Shown: positions 1-7,975, counted from the stretch's first letter. The stretch: 16,283 bases of DNA from an uncultured Oscillospiraceae bacterium (GCA_902497145.1 CABVDR010000055.1:1-16283); one strand, 5' to 3'. Translations and numbers: made by a program. The notes: generated by a model from the sequence alone, not told the origin.

Positions 1-25
1 TGACCGGCCCGCAGCGAGCAAAGAC

Positions 26-1258
26 TTATTGGGGACGCTTTCCCAGATTCAGGCGGTAGTAGACCCCCTGCACCAGGAAGGCGGCCACCAGGAGCATGAC
101 GGCAAAGAGCAGATAGGCTGGCACATAGCTGCCCAGCCGGTCGGCGGCCAGTCCGGGCAGCGGCCCAGCGGTGAGTGAGCCCAGCATATAGATGGTGGTG
201 AACCACCGCACCGTGCGCTGGTAGGTCTCCTCGCCGCTCAGATCCCCAGCCCACACCGACAGGGTGACCGAGGAGATGGGCATGCCAAGGGCGGTGAGGG
301 TGATGGCCACAAAAGCCAGGGGAACGCTTTGCAGCCCCGCCATGGAGCACAGCAGAAGGCCAGAAAGCATTACGGCGAATACCAGGGTGTTGGCGGTGCG
401 GCTGCCCAGCTTGTCGCTGAGCTGTCCGTAGAGTACTTTGGCGGCCATGAGCACCACCCCCAGGTAGGACATGAGGAAGGCCACCAGAATGGGGTCATAG
501 CCGCAGCTGGTGTACAGAACCGTCAGGTGGGAGAAGCCAGGACCCAGTGGGGCGCCGATGAGAAAGGCTGCTACCGCCACTGTCCACCAGTGGATGGGGC
601 GCAGCCCTGCGGGGGCGGAACGGGCAGCGGCCTGTTTGTCCGCCTGCCCGGCGCAGTAGGGGGTGAGTCCCACCTGAGCGGGGTCGCTGCGTACCAGCAG
701 GAAAACGGCCAGAGTGAGCAGTACCCCAAAGACCGCCTCGCTGTACAGAGCGGTTTTCAGGCCCCAGCGGGTGATGACCTGGGTGAGCAGGGGCGGGAAG
801 AAGATGGTGGGCAGACCGCTGCCCGCCGCCGCCAGCCCCAGAGCAAGCCCCCGCCGGCGCTGAAACCAGTTGGAGATGACCAGGGTCAGGGGGATCATTC
901 CCCCGTATGCGTAGGCCAGGCCGGACAGCGCGGCGGCAACACAGTAGGCAGGAAAGGTACTGGCGGCCCCAAACAGGGCGTAGGAGGCGGCAAAGCAAGC
1001 CACCCCTAAGGTCATGGTGTACCGCAGCCCAAGGCGGCGGCACAGGACGCCCACCGTGAACATGGCAAGCAGGGAGAACAGACTGCGCACCGTGGTGATC
1101 CAGGAGCCCTGAGCGTTGGTAAACCCATACACCTGGATGATCCAAGGCTGATAGATGGTAAAGACATTGACGCCAAGGCCCATCACCGTGAACAGGGCGA
1201 TGGAGCAGCCCAAGCAGACGGCCCAGGCGCGGTGAGGCCGGGTACGAAGCGAAGTCAT
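26..1258 (-). CDS. MFS transporter, 12-TM, monocarboxylate/oxalate-formate-like
   Basis: A major facilitator superfamily permease that would move a small solute across the cytoplasmic membrane. About 410 residues with alternating hydrophobic segments, a central hydrophilic loop (around residues 195-215) and two halves of about six helices each fit a 12-TM MFS fold. The segment NWFQRRRGLALGLAAAGSG resembles the loop of MCT/OFA-type carriers, but the substrate cannot be read from sequence. Start choice: an upstream in-frame ATG at 1264 abuts the GAGGA ribosome site with no spacing, whereas the ATG at 1258 is 7 nt from it, so 1258 is preferred. The gene is divergent from dprA, with a candidate promoter at 1318-1347. 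No terminator lies within the 25 bases before the window edge. Confidence 0.88.
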   Translation of the reverse strand: MTSLRTRPHRAWAVCLGCSIALFTVMGLGVNVFTIYQPWIIQVYGFTNAQGSWITTVRSLFSLLAMFTVGVLCRRLGLRYTMTLGVACFAASYALFGAASTFPAYCVAAALSGLAYAYGGMIPLTLVISNWFQRRRGLALGLAAAGSGLPTIFFPPLLTQVITRWGLKTALYSEAVFGVLLTLAVFLLVRSDPAQVGLTPYCAGQADKQAAARSAPAGLRPIHWWTVAVAAFLIGAPLGPGFSHLTVLYTSCGYDPILVAFLMSYLGVVLMAAKVLYGQLSDKLGSRTANTLVFAVMLSGLLLCSMAGLQSVPLAFVAITLTALGMPISSVTLSVWAGDLSGEETYQRTVRWFTTIYMLGSLTAGPLPGLAADRLGSYVPAYLLFAVMLLVAAFLVQGVYYRLNLGKRPQ

Positions 1259-1317
1259 AACCATTCCTCATTTCTGGATGAAATCGATGCGGGCGGCGCC
1301 CGCACCTTGATAAAAAT

Positions 1318-1347
1318 ACTGTACCACAGCCCGGATGGGCTTGTAAA
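1318..1347 (-). promoter_or_regulatory. Candidate sigma-A promoter of the MFS gene
   Basis: On the minus strand TTTACA (1347-1342) and TACAGT (1323-1318) are separated by 18 bp, with TGG before the -10 (extended -10 form). The expected transcript start is near 1311. Shortly after it comes a perfect 7-bp hairpin with a 3-nt loop (1288-1304, TGCGGGC/GCCCGCA), which would sit in the 5' leader. Confidence 0.45.
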
Positions 1348-1378
1348 GAAAATCCCCTGGGAAGAAAGGAGGGGGCCC

Positions 1379-2608
1379 ATGGCGGCGGTAAACTACTGGC
1401 TCTGGCTGACCACGAGAAAGGGAGTGGGGCAGCGGGGTATTCTGCGGCTGCTGGAGTACTTTGGAACTCCGGAGCGGGTATACTTTGCTCTGCGGGAGGA
1501 TTTGGAGCCCCTCTCCTGGCTCTCCGCCCCGGCGGTGCGGAGCCTTTTAAACAAGGGGATGGAGGAGAGCGACGCCATCCTGGGCCGGTGTGACCAGCTG
1601 GGAGTCAAGATTATGACCATACAGGACTCGGACTACCCCGAGCGGCTGCGCCAGCTGGACGACCCGCCGGTGGTGCTGTATATCCTGGGTCATCGCTTCC
1701 GCTTTGACGAGGAGGCGGCCTTTGGAATCGTAGGCACCCGCAGTCCCTCGGCCTACGGTCAGGAGGTGGCCCCAATGCTGGGGCTGGAGCTGGCCAGGCA
1801 CGGGGCTCTGCTGGTGTCCGGCATTGCCCAGGGAATCGACAGCTTAGCCCTGCGGGGCGCCCTGAAAGGGGGCGGCCGGGTGGTATCGGTGCTGGCCGGC
1901 GGGGTGGACGTGCCCTACCCCTGGGAAAACCGCTTCCTCTATCAGGATGTGGCGGCGGTAGGGGCGCTCATCAGCGAGTATCCGCCAGGCACCCGCCACA
2001 AGGCGGAACATTTCCCCATCCGCAACCGTCTCATCAGCGGACTGTCCCTTGGAGTGGTGGCGGTGGAGTGCACCCGGTTCAGCGGCACCATGCTCACCAT
2101 CAACCACGCCCTGGAGCAGAACCGGGATGTGTGCGCCGTGCCGGGAAGCATCTTTGCCCCCATGAGTCAGGGTCCAAACTGGCTGCTTCAGCAGGGGGCC
2201 AGGCCGGTGACCAAAGGGGAGGACATTTTGATGGGCTACTGGGATCAGTTCCCGCAAAAGCTGACCCATGCCCCCGATATGGACCCGGAAATCATGTGGG
2301 AGCGGCTGGGACCGCCCCCTAAAGCGCCGCAGGAAGCGAAAACGGAGCCGTCGCCTCCCGAACCCAAAGAGGAAGAGAAGCCCCAGCGGCCGAAAATCTC
2401 TCTGTCTCAGCAGCGGGAGCGCTTCACCGACGATCAGCTGGTGGTGCTCCACGCCATGCTGGAGGGGGCGGACACCGCCGACGAGCTGGTGGACCGCACC
2501 CAGATCCCGGCCCGGCGGGTGCTGTCGGCCCTGACCATGCTCCAGGTGGACGGCGCAGCCGAGCAGCGCGCCGCGGGCCGCTACGCCCCTCTGGTGGAAT
2601 TGGAATAG
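1379..2608 (+). CDS. dprA: DNA-processing protein DprA (Smf)
   Basis: DprA binds incoming single-stranded DNA during natural transformation and loads RecA; many non-transforming Firmicutes keep it. The start at 1379 gives 409 residues and has AAAGGAGG about 6 nt upstream; the reading frame stays open further upstream (to 1232) but without a ribosome site. Residues 1-90 form a helix-hairpin-helix/SAM-like region. The Rossmann core begins near residue 116 (GIVGTRSPS) and contains SGIAQGIDS (147-155), AGGVDVPYP, EYPPG and the FPIRNRLISGLS block typical of the family. A Pro/Glu/Lys-rich linker follows, then a winged-helix-like C-terminal domain (340-409). It is the first gene of the conserved dprA-topA-trmFO block. 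No clear promoter is visible in the gap to the MFS gene. Confidence 0.96.
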   Translation: MAAVNYWLWLTTRKGVGQRGILRLLEYFGTPERVYFALREDLEPLSWLSAPAVRSLLNKGMEESDAILGRCDQLGVKIMTIQDSDYPERLRQLDDPPVVLYILGHRFRFDEEAAFGIVGTRSPSAYGQEVAPMLGLELARHGALLVSGIAQGIDSLALRGALKGGGRVVSVLAGGVDVPYPWENRFLYQDVAAVGALISEYPPGTRHKAEHFPIRNRLISGLSLGVVAVECTRFSGTMLTINHALEQNRDVCAVPGSIFAPMSQGPNWLLQQGARPVTKGEDILMGYWDQFPQKLTHAPDMDPEIMWERLGPPPKAPQEAKTEPSPPEPKEEEKPQRPKISLSQQRERFTDDQLVVLHAMLEGADTADELVDRTQIPARRVLSALTMLQVDGAAEQRAAGRYAPLVELE

Positions 2609-2616
2609 GAATCCCT

Positions 2617-2635
2617 CGGGCAAACCCTTTGCCCG
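2617..2635 (+). other. Hairpin between dprA and topA
   Basis: CGGGCAAA and TTTGCCCG pair perfectly (8 bp) around a CCC loop, 9 nt after the dprA stop. No real U-tract follows (TTATCATATC), so it is at best a weak terminator. It could equally be an mRNA processing or stability element within a dprA-topA transcript. Confidence 0.5.
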
Positions 2636-2666
2636 TTATCATATCAAGCTAATTGGAGGTTGTCAC

Positions 2667-5027
2667 ATGGCAACAAAGACAGATCTGGTCATTGTAGAGT
2701 CCCCGTCCAAGGCAAAGACCATCGGCAAGTACCTTGGACCGGGTTATGAAGTTATGGCATCTATGGGCCATGTCCGGGACCTGCCCAAGAGCAAGCTGGG
2801 CGTGGACGTGGAGCACGGCTTCCAGCCGGACTACCAGCCCATCAAGGGCAAGGAGGAGACCATCAGCGAGCTGAAAAAGGCGGCCAAAAAGAGCGGCAAA
2901 GTCTATCTGGCCACCGACCCGGATCGCGAGGGAGAGGCCATCTCCTGGCATCTCAAGGAGCTGCTGAACATTCCCGACGACAAGACCTACCGGGTCACCT
3001 TCAACGAGATCACCAAGAAGGTGGTCAATGAGTCCATTGCCGCCCCCCGGGCCATCGACCAGAATCTGGTGGACGCCCAGCAGGCCCGGCGCATCCTGGA
3101 CCGCATCGTGGGCTATGAGCTCTCTCCTCTGCTGTGGAAGAAGATTCGACGGGGCCTGTCGGCGGGCCGTGTGCAGTCGGTGGCCACCCGCCTGGTAGTG
3201 GAGCGGGAGGAGGAGATCCGCGCCTTCCACCCCCAGGAGTACTGGTCCATCCAGGTGGATCTGGAGCGGGTGCGGCCCAACCTGGGGGGCTTCCAGGCCA
3301 CGTTCTACGGCCGGGAGAAGAAGATGGAGCTCCACAGCCAGGAGGAGGCCGAGGCCATTGTGGCCCAGGTGTCCGCCGCTCCCTTCTCCGTGTCCAAGGT
3401 GAAGCGCCAGGAGAAGCTGCGCAACCCCGCGCCCCCCTTCACCACCTCCACCCTCCAGCAGGAGGCCAGCCGCAAGCTGAACATGACTCCGGCCCGCACC
3501 ATGTCCATCGCCCAGCAGCTCTATGAGGGCGTGGACATCACCGGCGAGGGCACCGTGGGTCTTATCACCTATATGCGTACCGACTCCCTGCGCCTCTCCG
3601 AGGAGGCCATCGCCGCCGCCAAGGGCTTTATTGAGACCCGCTACGGCAAGCAGTACTATCCGCCTCAGACCCGGCATTACAAGACCAAGGGCAACGCCCA
3701 GGACGCCCACGAGGCCATCCGGCCCTCCGACGTCAATCTGGTGCCGGATGAGATTAAGAAGGACCTGACCACCGAGCAGTACCGCCTCTACAAGCTCATT
3801 TGGAGCCGTTTTCTGGCCTGCCAGATGGCCTCTGCCGTCTATGACAGCGTCTCCATCGAGACGGAGTCGGCGGGCTACACCTTCCGGGCCAGCCACTCGG
3901 AGCTGAAGTTCTCCGGCTTCACCGCCGTCTACGAGGAGAGCCGGGACGACGAGGACGAGGCGCCCCAGTCCCCTCTGCCCGATCTGAAGGAGGGGGAGCC
4001 CCTGGACCTGAAGAAGGCAGACAAGCAGCAGCACTTTACCCAGCCTCCGGCACGCTACTCTGAGGCCACCCTCATCCGGGCGCTGGAGGAGAAGGGTATC
4101 GGCCGCCCCTCCACCTATGCCCCCACCATCTCCACCATCCTCAACCGGGAATATGTGGTGAAGGAGGGCCGTGCCCTCCGGCCCACCCCCTTGGGCGAGG
4201 TGGTCACAGGCCTGATGAAGGACAAGTTTCAGGACATTGTGGACCCCACCTTCACCGCCCAGATGGAGGAGGAGTTGGACAAGGTAGAGGAGGGCAACGT
4301 AGACTGGAAAAAGGTGCTCTCGGAATTCTATGACGACTTTGAGGCAGAGCTGCACAAGGCGGAGCAGGAGCTGGACGGCGAGCGCATCAAGGTGCCTGAC
4401 GAGGTTTCCGAGGAGATCTGCCCCCAGTGCGGCCGGAACCTGGTCATCAAGTCGGGCCGCTTTGGCCGCTTTTTGGCCTGTCCCGGATGGCCGGAGTGCG
4501 ACTTCACCATGCCCCTGGTGGTGGAGATGCCCGGCAAGTGCCCCAAGTGCGGCGGCCGGCTTTTAAAGCGCACCGGCAAGAGCAAGAAAACCGGCAAGCA
4601 GTACACCTACTACTGCTGTGAGCATCTCAACAGCAAGGATGAGAACCGCCGCTGTGACTTTATGACTTGGGACGTGCCGGTGAAGGACAACTGCCCGGTG
4701 TGCGGCTGGACCATGTTTAAGAAGTCGGGCCGTGGCTTTAAGAAGCCCTTCTGCATCAATGAACAGTGTTCCAACTTTACACCCGAGGAGAAGCGGGGCG
4801 GCTGGAAAAAGAAGACCGAAGAGGCTGCCGCTCCTGCCGCGGAGGGGGAGCAGGCCGCTGAGAAGCCGGCGGCCAAGAAGAGCGCTGCCGCGAAAAAGAC
4901 GACAAAAACGGCAAAAAAAGCGGATTCCACGAAGAAATCCGCAAAGACTACCACCAAGAAAACCACCGCAAAGAAAACCACCAAAACCACCGCCAAAAAG
5001 ACGGAAACGGAAAAAGATGAAGCGTAA
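2667..5027 (+). CDS. topA: DNA topoisomerase I (type IA)
   Basis: Type IA topoisomerase that relaxes negative supercoils by cutting one strand through a 5'-phosphotyrosine link. The protein has 786 residues. The Toprim domain starts with LVIVESPSKAKT (Glu11) and holds the metal-binding DPDREGE (Asp84, Asp86, Glu88). The catalytic tyrosine is Tyr302 in GLITYMRTDS. The AHEAIRPS and GIGRPSTYAPTIS blocks are also present. Three Cys4-type zinc ribbons follow (first cysteines at 585, 625 and 676), and then a tail of about 75 residues made almost only of Lys, Ala and Thr repeats. The start has GGAGGT 6 nt upstream. Order after dprA and before trmFO is as in Bacillus subtilis, and transcription with both is likely. 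Confidence 0.98.
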   Translation: MATKTDLVIVESPSKAKTIGKYLGPGYEVMASMGHVRDLPKSKLGVDVEHGFQPDYQPIKGKEETISELKKAAKKSGKVYLATDPDREGEAISWHLKELLNIPDDKTYRVTFNEITKKVVNESIAAPRAIDQNLVDAQQARRILDRIVGYELSPLLWKKIRRGLSAGRVQSVATRLVVEREEEIRAFHPQEYWSIQVDLERVRPNLGGFQATFYGREKKMELHSQEEAEAIVAQVSAAPFSVSKVKRQEKLRNPAPPFTTSTLQQEASRKLNMTPARTMSIAQQLYEGVDITGEGTVGLITYMRTDSLRLSEEAIAAAKGFIETRYGKQYYPPQTRHYKTKGNAQDAHEAIRPSDVNLVPDEIKKDLTTEQYRLYKLIWSRFLACQMASAVYDSVSIETESAGYTFRASHSELKFSGFTAVYEESRDDEDEAPQSPLPDLKEGEPLDLKKADKQQHFTQPPARYSEATLIRALEEKGIGRPSTYAPTISTILNREYVVKEGRALRPTPLGEVVTGLMKDKFQDIVDPTFTAQMEEELDKVEEGNVDWKKVLSEFYDDFEAELHKAEQELDGERIKVPDEVSEEICPQCGRNLVIKSGRFGRFLACPGWPECDFTMPLVVEMPGKCPKCGGRLLKRTGKSKKTGKQYTYYCCEHLNSKDENRRCDFMTWDVPVKDNCPVCGWTMFKKSGRGFKKPFCINEQCSNFTPEEKRGGWKKKTEEAAAPAAEGEQAAEKPAAKKSAAAKKTTKTAKKADSTKKSAKTTTKKTTAKKTTKTTAKKTETEKDEA

Positions 5028-5082
5028 AGCAATTTCGCTTTATAAGCTAGATATAGACAGAAAGAGACCCTGAGGAGGAACC

Positions 5083-6387
5083 ATGGAACCTGTGATTGTC
5101 ATTGGGGCCGGTCTGGCCGGCAGCGAGGCGGCCTGGCAGCTGGCCAACCGGGACATTCCCGTGCGCCTGTACGAGATGAAGCCCAAGAAGATGACCCCCG
5201 CCCACCACAGCCCCGACTTCGGGGAGCTGGTGTGCTCCAACTCCCTGCGCTCCGACCAGCTGGAGAATGCGGTGGGGCTGTTGAAGGAGGAGCTGCGCCG
5301 GTGCAATTCCCTCATCATGGCCTGCGCCGACCAGCACCGGGTGGAGGCGGGGGGCGCCCTGGCGGTGGACCGCCACGCCTTCTCCGCCGCCATTACGGAG
5401 AAGATCAAAAACCACCCCAACATCACCGTGGTGGAGGAGGAGGTGCTGGACATTCCGGAGGAGGGACAGGTGATCGTGGCCTCCGGCCCCCTCACCGCCC
5501 AGCCCCTGGCCGAGGCCATTGGCCGGCGCTATCCCCAGAACGGCTACCTCCACTTCTTTGACGCGGCCGCCCCCCTGGTGACCTTTGAGAGCGTGGACAT
5601 GGACAGCGCCTGGTTTGCCTCCCGGTATGACCGGGGCACCCCGGACTATATCAACTGCCCCATGACGGAGGAGGAGTACGACGCCTTCTGGAAGGAGCTT
5701 ACCACTGCCCAGGAGGCGGAGGTCCACGGCTTTGAGGACTCCGGCGTGTTTGAGGGCTGTATGCCTGTGGAGGTGATGGCCCGCCGGGGCCGGGACACCC
5801 TGTGCTATGGGCCCCTTAAGCCGGTGGGGCTCAAGGACCCCAAGACGGGCAAGGAGCCCTTTGCCGTGGTGCAGCTGCGCAAGGACAACGCCCAGGGCTC
5901 CATCTACAACATTGTGGGCTTCCAGACCCACCTGAAATGGCCGGAGCAGAAGCGGGTGTTCTCCATGATCCCCGCCCTGAAAAACGCGGAGTTTGTCCGC
6001 TACGGGGTGATGCACCGCAACACCTTCCTGGATTCGCCCCGGCTGCTGGACCGGTACTACCGGGTGCGCACTGAGCCCCGGGTCCGCTTTGCCGGGCAGG
6101 TCACCGGTGTGGAGGGGTATGTGGAGTCCACCGCCTCGGGCTGTCTGGCCGCTATGGAACTGGCCCGGGAGCTGGCGGGGAAGGAGCCCATCAACTTCCC
6201 CCGGGAGACTGCCATGGGTGCGCTGGCCCTTTACATCAGCGACGAATCTGTGGTACACTTTCAACCGATGAATATCAATTTTGGCCTGATTCCCTCCCTG
6301 GGCTACCGGGTGAAGGGCAAGCGAAACAAAAATGCCGAGCTGTCCAAACGAGCTCTGGAAGCCCTGGACGGGCTGGACCTGACCTAA
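5083..6387 (+). CDS. trmFO: Folate-dependent tRNA (uracil-54-C5)-methyltransferase TrmFO
   Basis: Makes ribothymidine at position 54 of the tRNA T-loop, using methylenetetrahydrofolate as carbon donor and FADH2/NAD(P)H as reductant. The 434 residues match the usual family length. The N-terminus has the FAD-binding glycine motif VIVIGAGLAGSEAA. Two conserved cysteines are seen: Cys51 in LVCSNSLRSDQL and Cys226 in EGCMPVE, the latter at the place of the catalytic cysteine. GAGGAGG lies 4 nt before the ATG. The gap to topA is 55 nt with only a weak AAAGC/GCTTT hairpin, so readthrough from topA is likely. The stop codon overlaps that of the convergent minus-strand gene, and no terminator lies between them. 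Confidence 0.97.
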   Translation: MEPVIVIGAGLAGSEAAWQLANRDIPVRLYEMKPKKMTPAHHSPDFGELVCSNSLRSDQLENAVGLLKEELRRCNSLIMACADQHRVEAGGALAVDRHAFSAAITEKIKNHPNITVVEEEVLDIPEEGQVIVASGPLTAQPLAEAIGRRYPQNGYLHFFDAAAPLVTFESVDMDSAWFASRYDRGTPDYINCPMTEEEYDAFWKELTTAQEAEVHGFEDSGVFEGCMPVEVMARRGRDTLCYGPLKPVGLKDPKTGKEPFAVVQLRKDNAQGSIYNIVGFQTHLKWPEQKRVFSMIPALKNAEFVRYGVMHRNTFLDSPRLLDRYYRVRTEPRVRFAGQVTGVEGYVESTASGCLAAMELARELAGKEPINFPRETAMGALALYISDESVVHFQPMNINFGLIPSLGYRVKGKRNKNAELSKRALEALDGLDLT

Positions 6388-6647
6388 CTGCGGCCCATGG
6401 CCAGGGACATGGCCAGACGGAAGCCATACGCAAAGGCCAGGCGGGCGGAGATGTCGGAAAAGGACATGGCATACTCCCACAGCCGCTCACACTCCCGGTG
6501 GTCATTGTGCTCCCGCAGATGATCCAGGAGGGTGGAGAAGGCCTGCTCTGCTTTGTGATATTCCAAATCGCTTTCAAATGTCAGACGGTTGCTTTCTATC
6601 TCAAGATAATACAGTTCTTTTAAGTAATATTCCAAGACTGTCACCAC
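6384..6647 (-). CDS. Small hypothetical protein, DUF6809-like
   Basis: A short acidic, helical protein of 83-87 residues with no recognised catalytic motif. The N-terminal EYYLKELYYLEIESN and the C-terminal ARLAFAYGFRLAMSLAMG recall DUF6809 proteins, which are common and uncharacterised in gut Clostridia; this is from memory and tentative. Start: GTG at 6647 gives 87 residues but has no ribosome site and lies about 11 nt from the predicted transcript start. A TTG at 6635 has GGTGA 5 nt upstream and gives 83 residues. The composition is richer in A/T than its neighbours. It is divergent from the XRE regulator, and its promoter is embedded in the inverted repeat at 6643-6687, which suggests control by that regulator. 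It could be a partner protein of the regulator, but no toxin motif is seen. Confidence 0.7.
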   Translation of the reverse strand: MVTVLEYYLKELYYLEIESNRLTFESDLEYHKAEQAFSTLLDHLREHNDHRECERLWEYAMSFSDISARLAFAYGFRLAMSLAMGRS

Positions 6648-6687
6648 ACTAAAAGGATAGATTCAATATATATCCTTTTAGTGTGGT
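6643..6687. promoter_or_regulatory. 17-bp perfect inverted repeat, candidate operator
   Basis: ACCACACTAAAAGGATA (6643-6659) is repeated in perfect inverse as TATCCTTTTAGTGTGGT (6671-6687), separated by 11 bp. The left arm covers the GTG start of the minus-strand gene, and the right arm is exactly the 17-bp spacer of that gene's promoter. A repressor on this dyad would block the minus promoter and probably affect the xre gene too. If transcribed on the plus strand it folds into a strong stem, but no U-tract follows. Confidence 0.75.
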
Positions 6688-6693
6688 TGTCAA
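6665..6693 (-). promoter_or_regulatory. Strong sigma-A promoter of the DUF6809-like gene
   Basis: On the minus strand a consensus TTGACA (6693-6688) and TATATT (6670-6665) are 17 bp apart. The -35 box overlaps the Shine-Dalgarno sequence of the divergent xre gene. The predicted transcript start is near 6658. No comparably good promoter was found facing xre. Confidence 0.8.
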
Positions 6694-6702
6694 GGGGGAA
6701 AT

Positions 6703-6930
6703 ATGTTTCACAAGGATTTATATGGCCTGCGGTTGAAGCGCTTGCGGAAAGAAGCAGGTGAGACCCAGGCGGAATTGGCCGCTTTGTTGGGGGTTAAGCC
6801 CAACCAAGTGGTGGAAATGGAGAACGGCCGCAAAACAACCACGTTTGAAAAGCTGGTGCTTATCTGCCAGCATTATCAGGTCTCGGCGGACTACCTGCTG
6901 GGTCTGATCGACGAGCCCAGGGCTCTCTAA
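6703..6930 (+). CDS. XRE-family helix-turn-helix regulator
   Basis: A 75-residue protein consisting of one Cro/CI-type HTH domain (about residues 5-66). The recognition region is TQAELAALLGVKPNQVVEMENGRK, and the C-terminal VSADYLLGL is typical of HTH_3 proteins. It likely binds DNA as a dimer; no ligand or multimerisation domain is present. AAGGGGGAA (6692-6700) precedes the ATG closely. The inverted repeat just upstream is the obvious binding candidate. The stop is only 16 nt before plsX with no terminator, so the two are probably co-transcribed. Whether it regulates plsX or only its own divergent partner is not known. Confidence 0.9.
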   Translation: MFHKDLYGLRLKRLRKEAGETQAELAALLGVKPNQVVEMENGRKTTTFEKLVLICQHYQVSADYLLGLIDEPRAL

Positions 6931-6946
6931 GAAAGAAGGGTGTTTT

Positions 6947-7975
6947 ATGAAGATCATCGTTGACGCCATGGGAGGGGACAACGCCCCTCAGGCTCCGGTT
7001 ATGGGAGCCATCCAAGCCAATAAGGAGTACGGGGTGGATATCGTGCTGGTGGGCCGGGGGGAGGAGATCCTCAAGGTGCTGGAGAGCAACGGCATCCAGG
7101 AGCTGCCCGCCGGAGTGGAGATCGCCCACGCCTCCGAGGTGGTGGAGATCTGCGATAACCCCGCCAACGCCTTCCGGGAGAAGAAGGACTCCTCCCTTAC
7201 CGTAGGCCTCAACCTGCTCAAGTCCGGCGGCGGCGACGCCTTTGTCTCCGCTGGCTCTACTGGAGCCCTGCTCTCGGCGTCTACTCTGCTGGTCAAGCGC
7301 ATCAAGGGCATCCGCCGGGCCGCCCTGGCCCCTGTCGTGCCCACGGGCAACGGCGGCGCAGTGCTCATCGACTGCGGCGCCAACGCCGAGTGTCCCCCCG
7401 AGTACCTGCTCCAGTTTGCCTACATGGGCTCCTACTACGCCGAGCACGTGCTGGGCCGCCCGGAGCCTAAGGTGGGCCTGCTGAACATCGGCGCGGAGCC
7501 CTCCAAGGGCACCAGCTTGCAGACTACCGTCTACCCCATGCTCCAGGAGGCCGCCAAGGAGGGCCGCATCAACTTCGTGGGCAACGTGGAGGCCCGGGAG
7601 GCCGTGGAGGGCTCGGTGGACGTCATTGTCAGCGACGGCTACTCGGGCAATATCTTCCTGAAAACCATGGAGGGTACCGGCCTGTTCCTGGCTCGGGAGA
7701 TCAAGAAGATGTTCATGAAGAGCCTGCTGACCAAGCTGGCCGCTGTGATGGTTTCCGGCGGACTCAAGCAGTTCAAGAAGATGATGGACTCCAGCGAGGT
7801 GGGCGGCACCGCTCTGCTGGGCATCTCCAAGCCGGTGATCAAGGCCCACGGCTCTTCCGACGCCTACGCCATCAAAAACGCCGTGCGGCAGGCCAAGCAG
7901 TTCGCCTCCTCCGGCATTATCGAGAACATTACCGACAATGTGGAGGTGATGCGTCTGGACCCCACCCACCTGTAA
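6947..7975 (+). CDS. plsX: Phosphate acyltransferase PlsX
   Basis: Converts acyl-ACP and phosphate to acyl-phosphate, the donor for PlsY in the first step of phospholipid synthesis; peripheral membrane enzyme. The 342 residues are near the usual family length. The start IIVDAMGGDNAP (residues 3-14) is the family hallmark, and SAGSTGALL, NIGAEPSKGT and SDGYSGNIFLKTMEG are all present. AGAAGGG lies about 6 nt before the ATG. It follows the XRE gene closely, and acpP lies downstream as in many Firmicutes, though fabD and fabG, often found between them, are absent. A short TGGGCA/TGCCCA hairpin (7994-8009) follows the stop but lacks a U-run, so termination there is uncertain. Confidence 0.97.
   Translation: MKIIVDAMGGDNAPQAPVMGAIQANKEYGVDIVLVGRGEEILKVLESNGIQELPAGVEIAHASEVVEICDNPANAFREKKDSSLTVGLNLLKSGGGDAFVSAGSTGALLSASTLLVKRIKGIRRAALAPVVPTGNGGAVLIDCGANAECPPEYLLQFAYMGSYYAEHVLGRPEPKVGLLNIGAEPSKGTSLQTTVYPMLQEAAKEGRINFVGNVEAREAVEGSVDVIVSDGYSGNIFLKTMEGTGLFLAREIKKMFMKSLLTKLAAVMVSGGLKQFKKMMDSSEVGGTALLGISKPVIKAHGSSDAYAIKNAVRQAKQFASSGIIENITDNVEVMRLDPTHL

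Noticed and set aside
1232..1378. N-terminal extension of DprA
   Set aside because: The frame is open upstream, but the extension crosses the MFS promoter region and start and lacks a ribosome site; AAAGGAGG precedes the ATG at 1379.
2649..4355. Long open frame on the minus strand opposite topA
   Set aside because: It is a by-product of the GC-rich codon pattern of topA; its protein is low-complexity Leu/Gly/His-rich with no recognisable domain, while topA is certain.
6643..6687. Phase-variable invertible promoter
   Set aside because: Arms flank only 11 bp, too short for site-specific inversion, and no recombinase gene is adjacent; an operator is the simpler reading.
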